DNA of 64,000 nucleotides from Paraburkholderia heleia NBRC 101817 (lineage in GTDB: Bacteria; Pseudomonadota; Gammaproteobacteria; Burkholderiales; Burkholderiaceae): assembly GCF_000739775.1 (NCBI RefSeq), contig NZ_BBJH01000001.1:97029-161028 (forward strand), written 5' to 3'. A program made the position numbers and the translations under genes. Positions 24,180 to 33,209 of this stretch are shown here, one piece after another. Numbering within the stretch: the stretch's first letter is position 1; the number at the start of each line of letters is the position of its first letter. The notes below the pieces were generated by a model that did no database searches, was not told where the DNA came from, and saw only the letters and a program-made list of their open reading frames with translations.

Positions 24180-26722
24180 TGGATCCGCGCGCCCATCCGG
24201 TCCTTGCGCGCGGCTTCGCGCTCGTGCAGCGCCGCGCCGTTGCGGTGTGGCTGCTGGGCCTCGTCGCATGCGCGGTGGCGATCGGCCGTGCGAACTTCAC
24301 CGCCGATCTCTCGGCGTTTTTACCGCGTTCGCCGAGCCCCACGCAGCAAGTGCTCGTCGATCAACTGCGCGACGGCCTGGCTTCGCGGCTCATTCTGATC
24401 GGCATCGATGGCGGCTACGAGAGCACGCGCGCGGCGCTTTCGCGCCGCGTGGCGGCGAGCCTGCGCGCCGATCCGCAATTCGTGGCGATTCACAACGGCT
24501 CGGGCCAGAACGACGCGCGCGACGAGCAGTTCATGTTCGCGCACCGCTACGTGCTGAGCCCTGCGGTCACGCCGCAACATTTCACGGAGCAAGGCCTGCA
24601 CGCGGCGCTGGGCGAGAGCCTCGATCTGCTGACGTCGTCGGCGGGCCTCGTTGCCAAGGATCTGCTGCCGCGCGACCCGACGGGCGAAGCGGCGGCCATG
24701 GTCGGTCAGCTCGACAGCGCGGCGCAGCCTGCGAGCCGCGGTGGCGTCTGGGCCTCGCGCGACGGCCGGCGCGCCGTGCTGGTGGCGCAAACGGCGGCCG
24801 CCGGCTCCGACACCGACGCGCAGTCCCACGCCATCGACGCCGTGCGCGCCGCCTTTGCTGCCGCCACGCGCACCTTGCCCAATGCTTCGGCCTACCAGGT
24901 ATCGCTGACAGGGCCGGGCGTGTTCGCGGTCGCCACCCGCGACGCCATTCGCCACGACGTGGAGCGCCTCTCCACCCTGAGCCTCGTGCTGATCGTCGCG
25001 CTGCTGCTCACGCTGTACCGCTCGCCGCGCACGCTGGGGTTCGGGCTCTTGCCGGTGTTCTCGGGCGTGGCGGCGGGCATTGCCACGGTTTCGCTCGTGT
25101 TCGGCACAGTGCATGGCTTGACGCTCGGCTTCGGCACGACGCTGATGGGCGAAGCGGTGGACTATTCAATCTATCTGTTCGTGCAGTCGTCGCAGGGCGG
25201 CCCCCGCGGTGCGCCCCAGGGCCGCGAGACGATGCGCGCCTGGCTCGCCGCTTACTGGCCGACCATCCGCCTTGGCGTACTGACCTCGGTGTGCGGTTTC
25301 GCGACGATGCTGTTCTCGGGCTTCCCCGGCCTCGTGCAACTCGGGCTCTATTCGATTGCGGGCCTCGTGAGCGCCGCGCTCGTCACGCGCTTCGTGCTGC
25401 CGCAGCTGTGCGGCGCAGCCGTCGCGATTCGCGATGTGTCGCGCATCGGCGCGGCGCTCGCGCGCCTCGCGCACGCCGCGCCGCGCCTGCGCTGGCCGCT
25501 CGCGGCGCTCGTGCTCGCCGCCGTGGCGTCGCTCTGGCTGCATCGCGACGTCCTCTGGAGCCACGAGCTTTCCTCCCTGAGCCCCGTGCCTGCTGCGAGC
25601 CAGACGCTCGACACGCGTCTGCGCGCGGACGTCGGCGCGCCCGACGTGCGCTATCTCGTGGTGATCCCGGCCGCGAGCGAGCAGGCCGCGCTCGAAGGCG
25701 CGGAGAAGGTCGGCGCGCAGTTGCAGCCGCTCGTCGAGCGTGGCGTCCTGGGCGGCTTCGAGAGCCCCGCGCGCTACCTGCCGAGCGACGCCACGCAGCG
25801 TGCTCGCCTCGCGAGCCTGCCTGCCAGGGACGTGCTCGCGGCGCGCCTGCAGGAAGCGATCAGGAACCAGCCGGTGGACGTGAGGCCCGACGCCTTCGCG
25901 CCGTTCCTCGCCGACGTCGAGGCGGCGCGCAACGCGCCGCTCGTCACGCGCGCGGACCTCAAGGGCACGTCGATGGCGCTCGCTGTCGATGCGCTGCTGA
26001 CCCGGCGCGACGGGCAATGGAGCGCCATGCTCGCCTTGCGCGCGCCGCGCAATACGCAAGGCGCACAGGCCGTGAATACGCCGAGCCTCGACGCCAGCGC
26101 CGTGAGCGGCGCCGTCGCCCGTGCGAACGTGCCGGGCGCACTGTTCGTCGACCTGAAGGCCGAAGCCGACCGCATGTACGTGGATTACGTGCACGAAGAC
26201 ATTCGGCTCTCGCTCGCGGGTTTCGTCGTCATCGTCGTGCTGCTGGTATTCGCGCTGCGCTCGATCTCGCGCGCGGCGCGCGCGCTCGCGCCGCTCGTCG
26301 CGGCGGTGCTGGTCGTGGCGGCGGGATTCGCGCTGGCGGGCGTGCCGCTGACCATCCTGCATCTGGTCGGCATGCTGCTCATCGTCGCGGTGGGCTCGAA
26401 CTATGCGCTGTTCTTCTGCAAGCGCGACGACCAAGCGGGCATCACGCCGCGCACGCTCGTCTCGCTGCTCGTCGCCAATCTCGCGACGGTGGCGGGCTTC
26501 GGTCTGCTCTCGCTGTCTCATGTGCCGCTGCTCGAAACGTTCGGACTGACGGTCGGGCCGGGCGCGATGCTCGCGCTCGTGTTCGCGGCGATTCTCGCGC
26601 CGCCGCTCGTGCGCAGCGGCGCCGGAGCGCACATGAGCGCCGGTACGCCCGACGAGCGGCGGCCCGCTCGCCCGCGCACCGAACGCGCGCAGATGCGCCA
26701 CCCGCACGGAGGCCGCGCATGA
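24179..26722 (+). CDS. MMPL/RND-type exporter of the polyene locus
   Basis: 847 aa inner-membrane exporter. There is one N-terminal segment, a periplasmic domain, and a first bundle of segments near residues 265-410. A second periplasmic domain and a last bundle (about 680-830) follow. Short motifs GLTLGFGTTLMGEAVDYSIY and GMLLIVAVGSNYALFF mark the two halves and carry the charged residues of proton-driven transport. It is thought to move the finished polyene lipid outward. Its start overlaps the LolA stop (TGATG). Confidence 0.88.
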   Translation: MDPRAHPVLARGFALVQRRAVAVWLLGLVACAVAIGRANFTADLSAFLPRSPSPTQQVLVDQLRDGLASRLILIGIDGGYESTRAALSRRVAASLRADPQFVAIHNGSGQNDARDEQFMFAHRYVLSPAVTPQHFTEQGLHAALGESLDLLTSSAGLVAKDLLPRDPTGEAAAMVGQLDSAAQPASRGGVWASRDGRRAVLVAQTAAAGSDTDAQSHAIDAVRAAFAAATRTLPNASAYQVSLTGPGVFAVATRDAIRHDVERLSTLSLVLIVALLLTLYRSPRTLGFGLLPVFSGVAAGIATVSLVFGTVHGLTLGFGTTLMGEAVDYSIYLFVQSSQGGPRGAPQGRETMRAWLAAYWPTIRLGVLTSVCGFATMLFSGFPGLVQLGLYSIAGLVSAALVTRFVLPQLCGAAVAIRDVSRIGAALARLAHAAPRLRWPLAALVLAAVASLWLHRDVLWSHELSSLSPVPAASQTLDTRLRADVGAPDVRYLVVIPAASEQAALEGAEKVGAQLQPLVERGVLGGFESPARYLPSDATQRARLASLPARDVLAARLQEAIRNQPVDVRPDAFAPFLADVEAARNAPLVTRADLKGTSMALAVDALLTRRDGQWSAMLALRAPRNTQGAQAVNTPSLDASAVSGAVARANVPGALFVDLKAEADRMYVDYVHEDIRLSLAGFVVIVVLLVFALRSISRAARALAPLVAAVLVVAAGFALAGVPLTILHLVGMLLIVAVGSNYALFFCKRDDQAGITPRTLVSLLVANLATVAGFGLLSLSHVPLLETFGLTVGPGAMLALVFAAILAPPLVRSGAGAHMSAGTPDERRPARPRTERAQMRHPHGGRA

Positions 26723-27579
26723 ACCCGGCTTCATTGCCCGCTACGCGAGTGACGCACGCCCCCGCCGCGGCGCGACGCTGGAAGCCGTCGCCGTTCATCT
26801 GCGGCGCAGCGGCGCTGCACGCGGGCGCCGCCGCCGCCGTGGCCGCGCAGCCGCACGCATGGCCGTGGGCAGCGGGCAGCGTGGTCGCCTCGCATCTCGC
26901 GCTCACCGCCGCGGGCCTGTGGCCGCGCAGCGCACTGCTCGGCCCGAACTGGGTGCGCCTGCCCGAGCACGCGGGGCGGCGCATCGCGCTCACCGTCGAC
27001 GATGGTCCGGACCCCGAAGTGACGCCGCGCGTGCTCGACCTGCTGGACCGCTTCGATGCGCGCGCAACGTTCTTCTGCATCGGCGAGCTGGCGCAACGCT
27101 ACCCGCATCTGGTCGAAGCGATCGTGGCGCGCGGCCATGCCGTCGAAAATCATAGCCAGCGCCATCGGCATACGTTTTCAGTCTCGGGGCCGTTCGTGAT
27201 GAAACGCGAGATCGAGGCGGCGCAGCGCACGCTCACCGAAATTGCGGGTACACCGCCACGCTTTTTTCGCGCACCGGCGGGCCTGCGCAATCCGTTCCTC
27301 GAGCCGGTGCTGTGCGGCGTCGGCCTGCACCTCGCGAGCTGGACGCGGCGCGGCTTCGACACCTGCGCGAAGAGCGCCGCCACGGTCACGCACCGCCTGC
27401 TCGATGGCCTGGCGGCGCGCGATATCCTGCTCGTGCACGATGGCCATGCGGCGCGCGACGCGCGCGGCAAGCCGCTCGTGCTCGATGTGCTGCCGCCGCT
27501 CCTGCGCGCCGCCGCCGAACGCCAGCTGCAGTGGACCACACTGCGCGCGTGCCTCGACGGCGAAACCGGTCAACCCTGA
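26719..27579 (+). CDS. Polysaccharide deacetylase (NodB-homology) in the polyene operon
   Basis: 286 aa with two N-terminal hydrophobic segments and a NodB domain from about residue 90. Metal motif 1 is TVDDGPDPEVTP (Asp-Asp), motif 2 is HSQRH, motif 3 is RAPAGLRNP, and the C-terminal motif is LLVHDGH. All catalytic positions look intact. This CE4 family removes N-acetyl groups from sugars. It overlaps the exporter stop by four bases, so it belongs to the operon, and it would pair with the GT2 at 17424 to tailor a sugar in the anchor. It is not part of the textbook aryl-polyene set. Confidence 0.85.
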   Translation: MNPASLPATRVTHAPAAARRWKPSPFICGAAALHAGAAAAVAAQPHAWPWAAGSVVASHLALTAAGLWPRSALLGPNWVRLPEHAGRRIALTVDDGPDPEVTPRVLDLLDRFDARATFFCIGELAQRYPHLVEAIVARGHAVENHSQRHRHTFSVSGPFVMKREIEAAQRTLTEIAGTPPRFFRAPAGLRNPFLEPVLCGVGLHLASWTRRGFDTCAKSAATVTHRLLDGLAARDILLVHDGHAARDARGKPLVLDVLPPLLRAAAERQLQWTTLRACLDGETGQP

Positions 27580-27610
27580 TCCCACCGCCGCGCCAACGGA
27601 CCGACTAGAC

Positions 27611-28816
27611 GTGAAACCACTCATCCTTTCGCATTTCACCGCCACCAGCTGCCTCGGGCGCGGGCTCGACGCGACGCTCGACGCGCTGCGCGGCGCGCGC
27701 GGAGGCCTTGCGCGCTGCGACTTCGCGCGCGCGGACCTCGAAACGTGGACCGGCGAGGTGGCGGGCCTCGAGAGCGAGACGTTGCGCGCCGATCTTGCGG
27801 ACTACGTGTGCCGAAACCACCGTCTTGCACAGATCGGCTTCACGCAGGACGGTTTCGCCGAACACATTCACGCCGCCGTCGCGCGCTACGGCGCCGCTCG
27901 CGTGGGCGTGTTCGTCGGCACCAGCACCTCGGGCATTCTCGAAACCGAAAACGCCTACCGGCAGCGCGACCTGGAAAGCGGCGCGCTCAAGCCGGGCTTT
28001 CATTACGCGCAGACGCACAACCCGTTCGCGCTGGCCTCGTTCGTGCGCGCGTACTTCGGCCTGCGCGGGCCGGCCACGTCGATTTCTTCGGCCTGTTCTT
28101 CGGGCGCGAAGGTGTTCGGTTCCGCGCGCCGCATGATCGAAGCGGGGCTGATCGATGCGGCCGTGGTGGGCGGCGTCGATTCGCTCTGCCTGACGACGTT
28201 GTACGGCTTCAACTCGCTCGAACTGCTGTCGCGCGATCCGTGCCGCCCGTTCGACGTGAACCGCAACGGCATTTCGATTGGCGAGGCCGCGGCGTTCGCT
28301 TTCCTCGAGCGCACGCCCGACACGCTGGACGACGATGCCATCCTGCTGCTCGGCGTGGGCGAATCGAGCGACGCGCATCACATGTCGTCGCCGCATCCCG
28401 AAGGGCTCGGTGCGCGCGCCGCGATGGCGCAGGCGCTTTCCGCCGCGGGCGTGGCGCCAGGCGAAATCGGCTACATCAATCTGCATGGCACGGCCACGCC
28501 GAGCAACGACGCCGCCGAGAGCCGCGCAGTCAACGCGCTGTTCGAGCGCACGCCGTGCAGCTCGACCAAAGGTGCGACGGGGCACACGCTCGGCGCGGCG
28601 GGCGCGCTCGAAGCCGTGATCGCGGCGCTCGCGCTGCGCCATCGCTTCGTGCCCGCCGGCGTCAACACCACGCAGCCCGACGCCGCGCTGGGCCTCGACT
28701 ACGTGCTGGAAAGCCGCGAGGCGCAAGTGGGTGCCGCGCTCAGCAATTCATTCGGTTTTGGCGGCACGAACTGCAGCCTCCTGTTCGGCCGCGCGGACCG
28801 CGCACATCACGGATGA
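27611..28816 (+). CDS. Beta-ketoacyl-ACP synthase, active form
   Basis: 401 aa from a GTG at 27611; no ATG fits the N-terminus and the ribosome site is weak. The catalytic triad is complete: Cys162 (SSACSSG), His292 (HGTATPSND) and His325 (GATGHTLGAAGALE, with Lys320). It is a FabF-like elongation enzyme that adds malonyl units to the aryl starter. It lies 31 bp after the deacetylase and overlaps the next gene by four bases. Confidence 0.88.
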   Translation: MKPLILSHFTATSCLGRGLDATLDALRGARGGLARCDFARADLETWTGEVAGLESETLRADLADYVCRNHRLAQIGFTQDGFAEHIHAAVARYGAARVGVFVGTSTSGILETENAYRQRDLESGALKPGFHYAQTHNPFALASFVRAYFGLRGPATSISSACSSGAKVFGSARRMIEAGLIDAAVVGGVDSLCLTTLYGFNSLELLSRDPCRPFDVNRNGISIGEAAAFAFLERTPDTLDDDAILLLGVGESSDAHHMSSPHPEGLGARAAMAQALSAAGVAPGEIGYINLHGTATPSNDAAESRAVNALFERTPCSSTKGATGHTLGAAGALEAVIAALALRHRFVPAGVNTTQPDAALGLDYVLESREAQVGAALSNSFGFGGTNCSLLFGRADRAHHG

Positions 28817-29649
28817 CCGCCATGAGACTTTCCGCATTCATCGAAAGCGTTGGCGTGATCGGCCCGGGTCTCGCCAACTGGCCGCAGACGGCCGACGTGC
28901 TCGCCGCGCGCACGCCCTACGCGAGCGCACGCACGCTGCTGCCGCCGCCCGAGGGGCTGCCGGCCGCGGAGCGCCGCCGGACCGGGGCCGTCGTCAAGAC
29001 CGCGCTCGCCGTGGGCCACGAAGCCGTCGCGGCGAGCGGCCGCGACGCGACGACGCTGGCCGCCGTGTTCGCGGCCTCGGGTGGAGACGGTCAGAACTGC
29101 CACATCATCTGCGACGCGTTGGCCGGCGACGACCGCCTGCTTTCGCCCACACGTTTTCACAACTCGGTGCACAACGCGCCCGCGGGCTACTGGAGCATCG
29201 CGACGCGAGACCGGGCTGCCTCGAACGTGCTGTGCGCGCACGACGGCAGCTTCGCGGCGGGCCTGCTCGAAAGCGCGTGCCAGGTGGCCGTGGATGGCGC
29301 GCCCACCTTGCTGATCGCCTACGACGCCGACTATCCCGAGCCGCTGCATGCGTTGCGGCCCGTGGCCGATGCGTTTGGCGTGGCGCTCGTGCTCGCGCCG
29401 CAGGCGAGCGCGGCGACGATTGCGCGCCTCGACGTGACACTCACCGAAGCGCCGGCGACACCGCTCGCCTCGCCCGAACTCGAAGCGCTGCGCACGAACA
29501 ATCCCGCCGCGCGTGCGCTGCCGCTGCTCGAAGCGCTCGCGCGCATGGACACATCTGGCCAGCCTGTGAGCGTGGTCGTCGACTATTTGCCCGAACTGCG
29601 CGTGCAAATCGACGTGACGGGCCCGGACGCGTTTGGGGAGGGCGCATGA
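28813..29649 (+). CDS. Short ketosynthase-like protein, chain-length-factor type
   Basis: 278 aa from the ATG at 28813 (ATGA overlap); a second ATG lies at 28822. It keeps parts of the thiolase fold, for example FHNSVHNAPAGYWSIATR and the LCAHDGSFAAGLLESAC block. It lacks the Cys-His-His triad and is about 120 residues shorter than a full synthase. Such proteins pair with the active KS in aryl-polyene loci as a chain-length or stabilising partner. Confidence 0.8.
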   Translation: MTAMRLSAFIESVGVIGPGLANWPQTADVLAARTPYASARTLLPPPEGLPAAERRRTGAVVKTALAVGHEAVAASGRDATTLAAVFAASGGDGQNCHIICDALAGDDRLLSPTRFHNSVHNAPAGYWSIATRDRAASNVLCAHDGSFAAGLLESACQVAVDGAPTLLIAYDADYPEPLHALRPVADAFGVALVLAPQASAATIARLDVTLTEAPATPLASPELEALRTNNPAARALPLLEALARMDTSGQPVSVVVDYLPELRVQIDVTGPDAFGEGA

Positions 29650-30164
29650 CGACGCAAGCCGACCTGCCGGATACGTTCGCGGACGTGATCGCGAATGCCG
29701 CGCCGACCGCGCCGCTCGATCGCGCATGGATCGCGGCGCGCATACCGCACAGCGGCGCGATGTGTCTGCTCGATGGTGTGCAGGCGTGGGACGGGACACG
29801 TATCCTTTGTACGGCGACAAGCCATGGCGATCCGCACAACCCGCTGCGCTCGCGCGGCCGCCTCGCAGCCGTGTGCGGCGTGGAGTACGCGGCGCAGGCG
29901 ATGGCGGTGCATGGCGCGTTGCTCGGTGCAAGGGATGGCGCGGCGGCGGGCCGCCCGCGCGTGGGCTTTCTTGCGAGCGTGCGTAACGTAATGGCGCATA
30001 TCGAGCGTCTCGACACGCTCGCCGCGCCGCTCGCGATCGAAGCCGAACGCATGAGCGGCAGCGGCAGCACGATCCTCTATGGTTTTACGGTGCGCGGCGA
30101 GGGCCGCGTACTGCTTACGGGGCGCGCGGCAGTGATGCTCGACGCGTCCGCAGTCGTTCGCTGA
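29646..30164 (+). CDS. Polyene 3-hydroxyacyl-ACP dehydratase, hotdog family
   Basis: 172 aa single hotdog domain with IPHSGAMCLLDGV near residue 33 and VCGVEYAAQAMAVHGAL near 75, typical of ApeP/thioester dehydratase-like proteins. It would remove water from each 3-hydroxy intermediate to give the conjugated chain. The start overlaps the previous stop as ATGA. With the fused hotdog at 20639 the locus has two dehydratase domains. Confidence 0.85.
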   Translation: MTTQADLPDTFADVIANAAPTAPLDRAWIAARIPHSGAMCLLDGVQAWDGTRILCTATSHGDPHNPLRSRGRLAAVCGVEYAAQAMAVHGALLGARDGAAAGRPRVGFLASVRNVMAHIERLDTLAAPLAIEAERMSGSGSTILYGFTVRGEGRVLLTGRAAVMLDASAVVR

Positions 30165-30186
30165 CAACACGAAAGGGAGCCCGACG

Positions 30187-30480
30187 ATGAAATCCAAACG
30201 GTTCATACTTGCGGCGCTCGTGCTGGGCGTGGCCAGCACGATGGCGCATGCCGATGTTCACGAAGTGAAGGAGGACATCAAGCACGATTCGAAGGAAGCC
30301 GCCGCGAAAACCGGCCACGCCGCGCGCGAGTTCGGCCACGCCACCGCGAACGCGGCGAAGACGGTGGGCCACGGCATCGCGCATGTGTCGCGCGAGGGCT
30401 ACGAGGCCACGAAGCGCGCGACCAAGCGCGTGTTCCATAAGGACGGCAGTGGCGAAAGCAGCGAGAAGAGCCAGACGTAG
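30187..30480 (+). CDS. Small periplasmic helical protein
   Basis: 97 aa. A Sec signal peptide (MKSKRFILAALVLGVASTMA, cleavage after AHA) precedes a hydrophilic stretch with Lys-, Ala- and His-rich helical repeats (KTGHAAREFGHATANAAKT). I know no function; the pattern looks amphipathic or coiled. It starts 22 bp after the dehydratase behind AAAGGGAG and could share its transcript. Confidence 0.7.
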   Translation: MKSKRFILAALVLGVASTMAHADVHEVKEDIKHDSKEAAAKTGHAAREFGHATANAAKTVGHGIAHVSREGYEATKRATKRVFHKDGSGESSEKSQT

Positions 30481-30766
30481 AGCTATCTTTCGCTGGGCGT
30501 AGGCACACGTAGGCGTTTACCCTCGCGACCACCCACGCTGCGCGCGTGAGCCTTCACCCGGCGCGCCTTCCCGTCCGCGCGCTGTTATCAGCCCCGCAGC
30601 ATCCCCTGCCGACGCTTCAAGATACCGCCGCCCTTGCCGTTAATACAGTGGCGGCGTCATCACTCGCCTCACGGCGGGCGGTGCGCCGCACACCACACTA
30701 GAGATCGGGCCGGCCGCGGGCGCTACCTGCACCACACGCACCGCGGCAACTGGAGGGGAAGAAGGT

Positions 30767-33094
30767 ATGGTCTATTCCCAAGCGGCGGGAGCGTTCGACG
30801 CAGCGGGATCACGGGACGGTCAGTCGGAGGAGGAATCGGACGGGGCAAACAGCGGGGCCGATGAAGCGCTCGCACAGGAGCGCAGCGTATTGCGGCTGGT
30901 GTCGCGCAGCATGCCCCTGCCGGAACTGCTGGCGCAGGTTTGCTGCCGCGCCGGGCGGCTCTTGGGCGCGGGCGCGAACTGCGCGATCCTGCAACTGGAC
31001 GGCGATGGCCGGCGCTTGCGCATCGGCAGCGCGCCATCCTTGCCGGCGCAGTATCACGCCGCGTTCGACGGCACGCCGGTCGGTTCCGGCACGAGCCCGT
31101 CCGGCACGGCAATCGCCGAGCGGCGCACGGTGTGCGTGGAGGACTACGAGCTCGCGCACGAGTGGGGCGAGTACCGCCGCATCGCGCTCGACAGCGGCCT
31201 GCGCGCGGTCTGGACGACGCCGCTCGACGACGACAACGGCGGCCTGCTGGGCGCGCTCGCCGTGTACCAGGGCCGGCCCTGGCGGCCCAGCGCGGCCGAG
31301 GAGGCGCTGCTGTGCGACATCGCCCGCAGCGTCGCGGCCCTGCTCAACCAGCAGACCATGGCCGAGCGTCTCGCGCTCAGCGAGGAGCACCATCGCCTCG
31401 TGGTGGACCATCTCAACGAAGGCATCGTGATGCAGGCCCGCGACGACACCGTGCTCGCCTGCAACCGCAGCGCGCGGCGCCTCCTGCACCTGCCCGAGGA
31501 CGCCATCGGCATGAGCATCATGAAGGTGATTCCGCGCGTGCTCGACGAAGGCGGCAAGCCCCTGCCCACCTCGAAGCGCCCCAGCATGAAGGCGCTCGAA
31601 ACGGGCACGCCGGTGCTCGGCGAGACGGTCGGCCTCGAACTCGCGGATGGCGAGATCGTCTGGGTGAGCGAGAACGTGCTGCCGATCTTCCGGCCCGGCG
31701 AAAGCGAGCCGATTTCCGTGGTGGTGTCGTTCACGGACATCGGGCCCGTGCGCGAGGCGCAGCAGCAATTGCGCTACCTCGCCACGCGCGACGCGCTCAC
31801 AGGCCTTTATAACCGCACCTTTCTTGCCGAGCGCATGCATGCGATGCTGGAGAGCGCCACGTGCTCGGCGAAGCCGGCGCTCCTCTTCGTCGATCTCGAC
31901 GGATTCAAGAAGGTCAACGACACAGGCGGCCACGAAGCCGGCGACTCGCTGCTGCGTGACGTGGGGCGGCGCCTTACCGGGTGCGTGAGCGAGGGGGACA
32001 CGCTCGCGCGTGTGGGCGGCGACGAATTCGTGATCGCGGTGTGCTGCTACCAGGGCGTGGACGAACTCGTCGCACTCGCGCAGCGCGTGCTCGGCGCGAT
32101 AGCCGCGCCGTTCATGGTGGCGGGCAACGAGTACTACCTGGGCGCCTCGATCGGCATCAGCCTGTATCCCGACGATGGCCGCAGCGCCGCCGCGCTCATG
32201 CGCAACGCCGACTCGGCCATGTACGCGGCCAAGCAGCGCGGCACCAACCAGTTTCAGTTCTTCACGACCGAGCTGCGCCAGCGCCTGCAGCGCCGCTTCC
32301 AGATCGAGCGGGGGCTGCGCCGCGCGCTCGCTTCGGGCGAACTGCGCCTCGTCTATCAGCCGATCGTGGATGGCGAAAGCGGCCGCATGATCGGCGCCGA
32401 GGCGCTGCTGCGCTGGGAGAGCGAGGAGCTGGGCCAGGTCTCGCCGGCGGAGTTCATCCCCGTGGCCGAGGACACCGGCATGATCCTCCCGATCGGCCAG
32501 TGGGTGCTCGAGCACGCGTGCCGCCAGGCCGCGCAGTGGCGGCGCCTCCTCGCGCCCGACTTCGTCATGGCGGTCAACTTCTCGCCCCGCCAGATCGCAG
32601 AAGGGCTGGTCGAACAGGTGGAAGCATGCCTCGCGCGCACGGGCCTCGCGCCCGACGCGCTCGAAGTGGAGATCACCGAAGGCATTCTCATGAGCGACAG
32701 CCAGAGCGTGCTGCCACTCCTGCACGCGCTGAACGCCATTGGCGTGCGCATTTCGGTGGACGACTTCGGCACCGGCTATTCGTCGCTGGCGTATCTGAAG
32801 CGTTTTCCGCTGCACCACCTGAAGGTCGATCGCACGTTCGTGGCGGGCCTGCCCGACAACCGCGACTCCGTGGCGATCACCCAGGCCGTCGTGGCCATGG
32901 CGCATTCGCTCGGCATGCGCGTGACCGCCGAAGGCGTGGAAACGCCGGAGCAGTCGTCGTTTCTGCGCTCGCTGCGCTGCGAACGGCAGCAGGGCTATCT
33001 GTTCGGCAGGCCGGTGAGCGCCCAGGTCTGCGCGGCGCTGCTGCGTGAGCATACTGCCGGCTCGCCTGCGCGCGGGCGTGTGAGGGCGCCCTGA
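30767..33094 (+). CDS. GAF-PAS-GGDEF-EAL c-di-GMP signalling protein
   Basis: 775 aa, soluble. The order is GAF (about 40-195), PAS (about 210-325), GGDEF (about 335-495) and EAL (about 510-760). The cyclase motif is intact (VGGDEFVIA). The phosphodiesterase has EALLRW, DDFGTGYSSLAYLK and EGVET, so both activities are possible. The start follows GGAGGGGAAGAAGGT. No membrane segment is seen, so it should sense a cytoplasmic ligand or partner. It is followed by cheV, which points to control of motility or biofilm. Confidence 0.92.
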   Translation: MVYSQAAGAFDAAGSRDGQSEEESDGANSGADEALAQERSVLRLVSRSMPLPELLAQVCCRAGRLLGAGANCAILQLDGDGRRLRIGSAPSLPAQYHAAFDGTPVGSGTSPSGTAIAERRTVCVEDYELAHEWGEYRRIALDSGLRAVWTTPLDDDNGGLLGALAVYQGRPWRPSAAEEALLCDIARSVAALLNQQTMAERLALSEEHHRLVVDHLNEGIVMQARDDTVLACNRSARRLLHLPEDAIGMSIMKVIPRVLDEGGKPLPTSKRPSMKALETGTPVLGETVGLELADGEIVWVSENVLPIFRPGESEPISVVVSFTDIGPVREAQQQLRYLATRDALTGLYNRTFLAERMHAMLESATCSAKPALLFVDLDGFKKVNDTGGHEAGDSLLRDVGRRLTGCVSEGDTLARVGGDEFVIAVCCYQGVDELVALAQRVLGAIAAPFMVAGNEYYLGASIGISLYPDDGRSAAALMRNADSAMYAAKQRGTNQFQFFTTELRQRLQRRFQIERGLRRALASGELRLVYQPIVDGESGRMIGAEALLRWESEELGQVSPAEFIPVAEDTGMILPIGQWVLEHACRQAAQWRRLLAPDFVMAVNFSPRQIAEGLVEQVEACLARTGLAPDALEVEITEGILMSDSQSVLPLLHALNAIGVRISVDDFGTGYSSLAYLKRFPLHHLKVDRTFVAGLPDNRDSVAITQAVVAMAHSLGMRVTAEGVETPEQSSFLRSLRCERQQGYLFGRPVSAQVCAALLREHTAGSPARGRVRAP

Positions 33095-33209
33095 TCCAGC
33101 ACGGTCGTGCGGCAGCGGCAGGCTCAAGATTTCCCGCGCCAGGCCGTAGACGTTGGCAGGGAGCGGATGCCGGACGCATCGCGCCACACGTAAAGGACAC
33201 CAGAGAATC

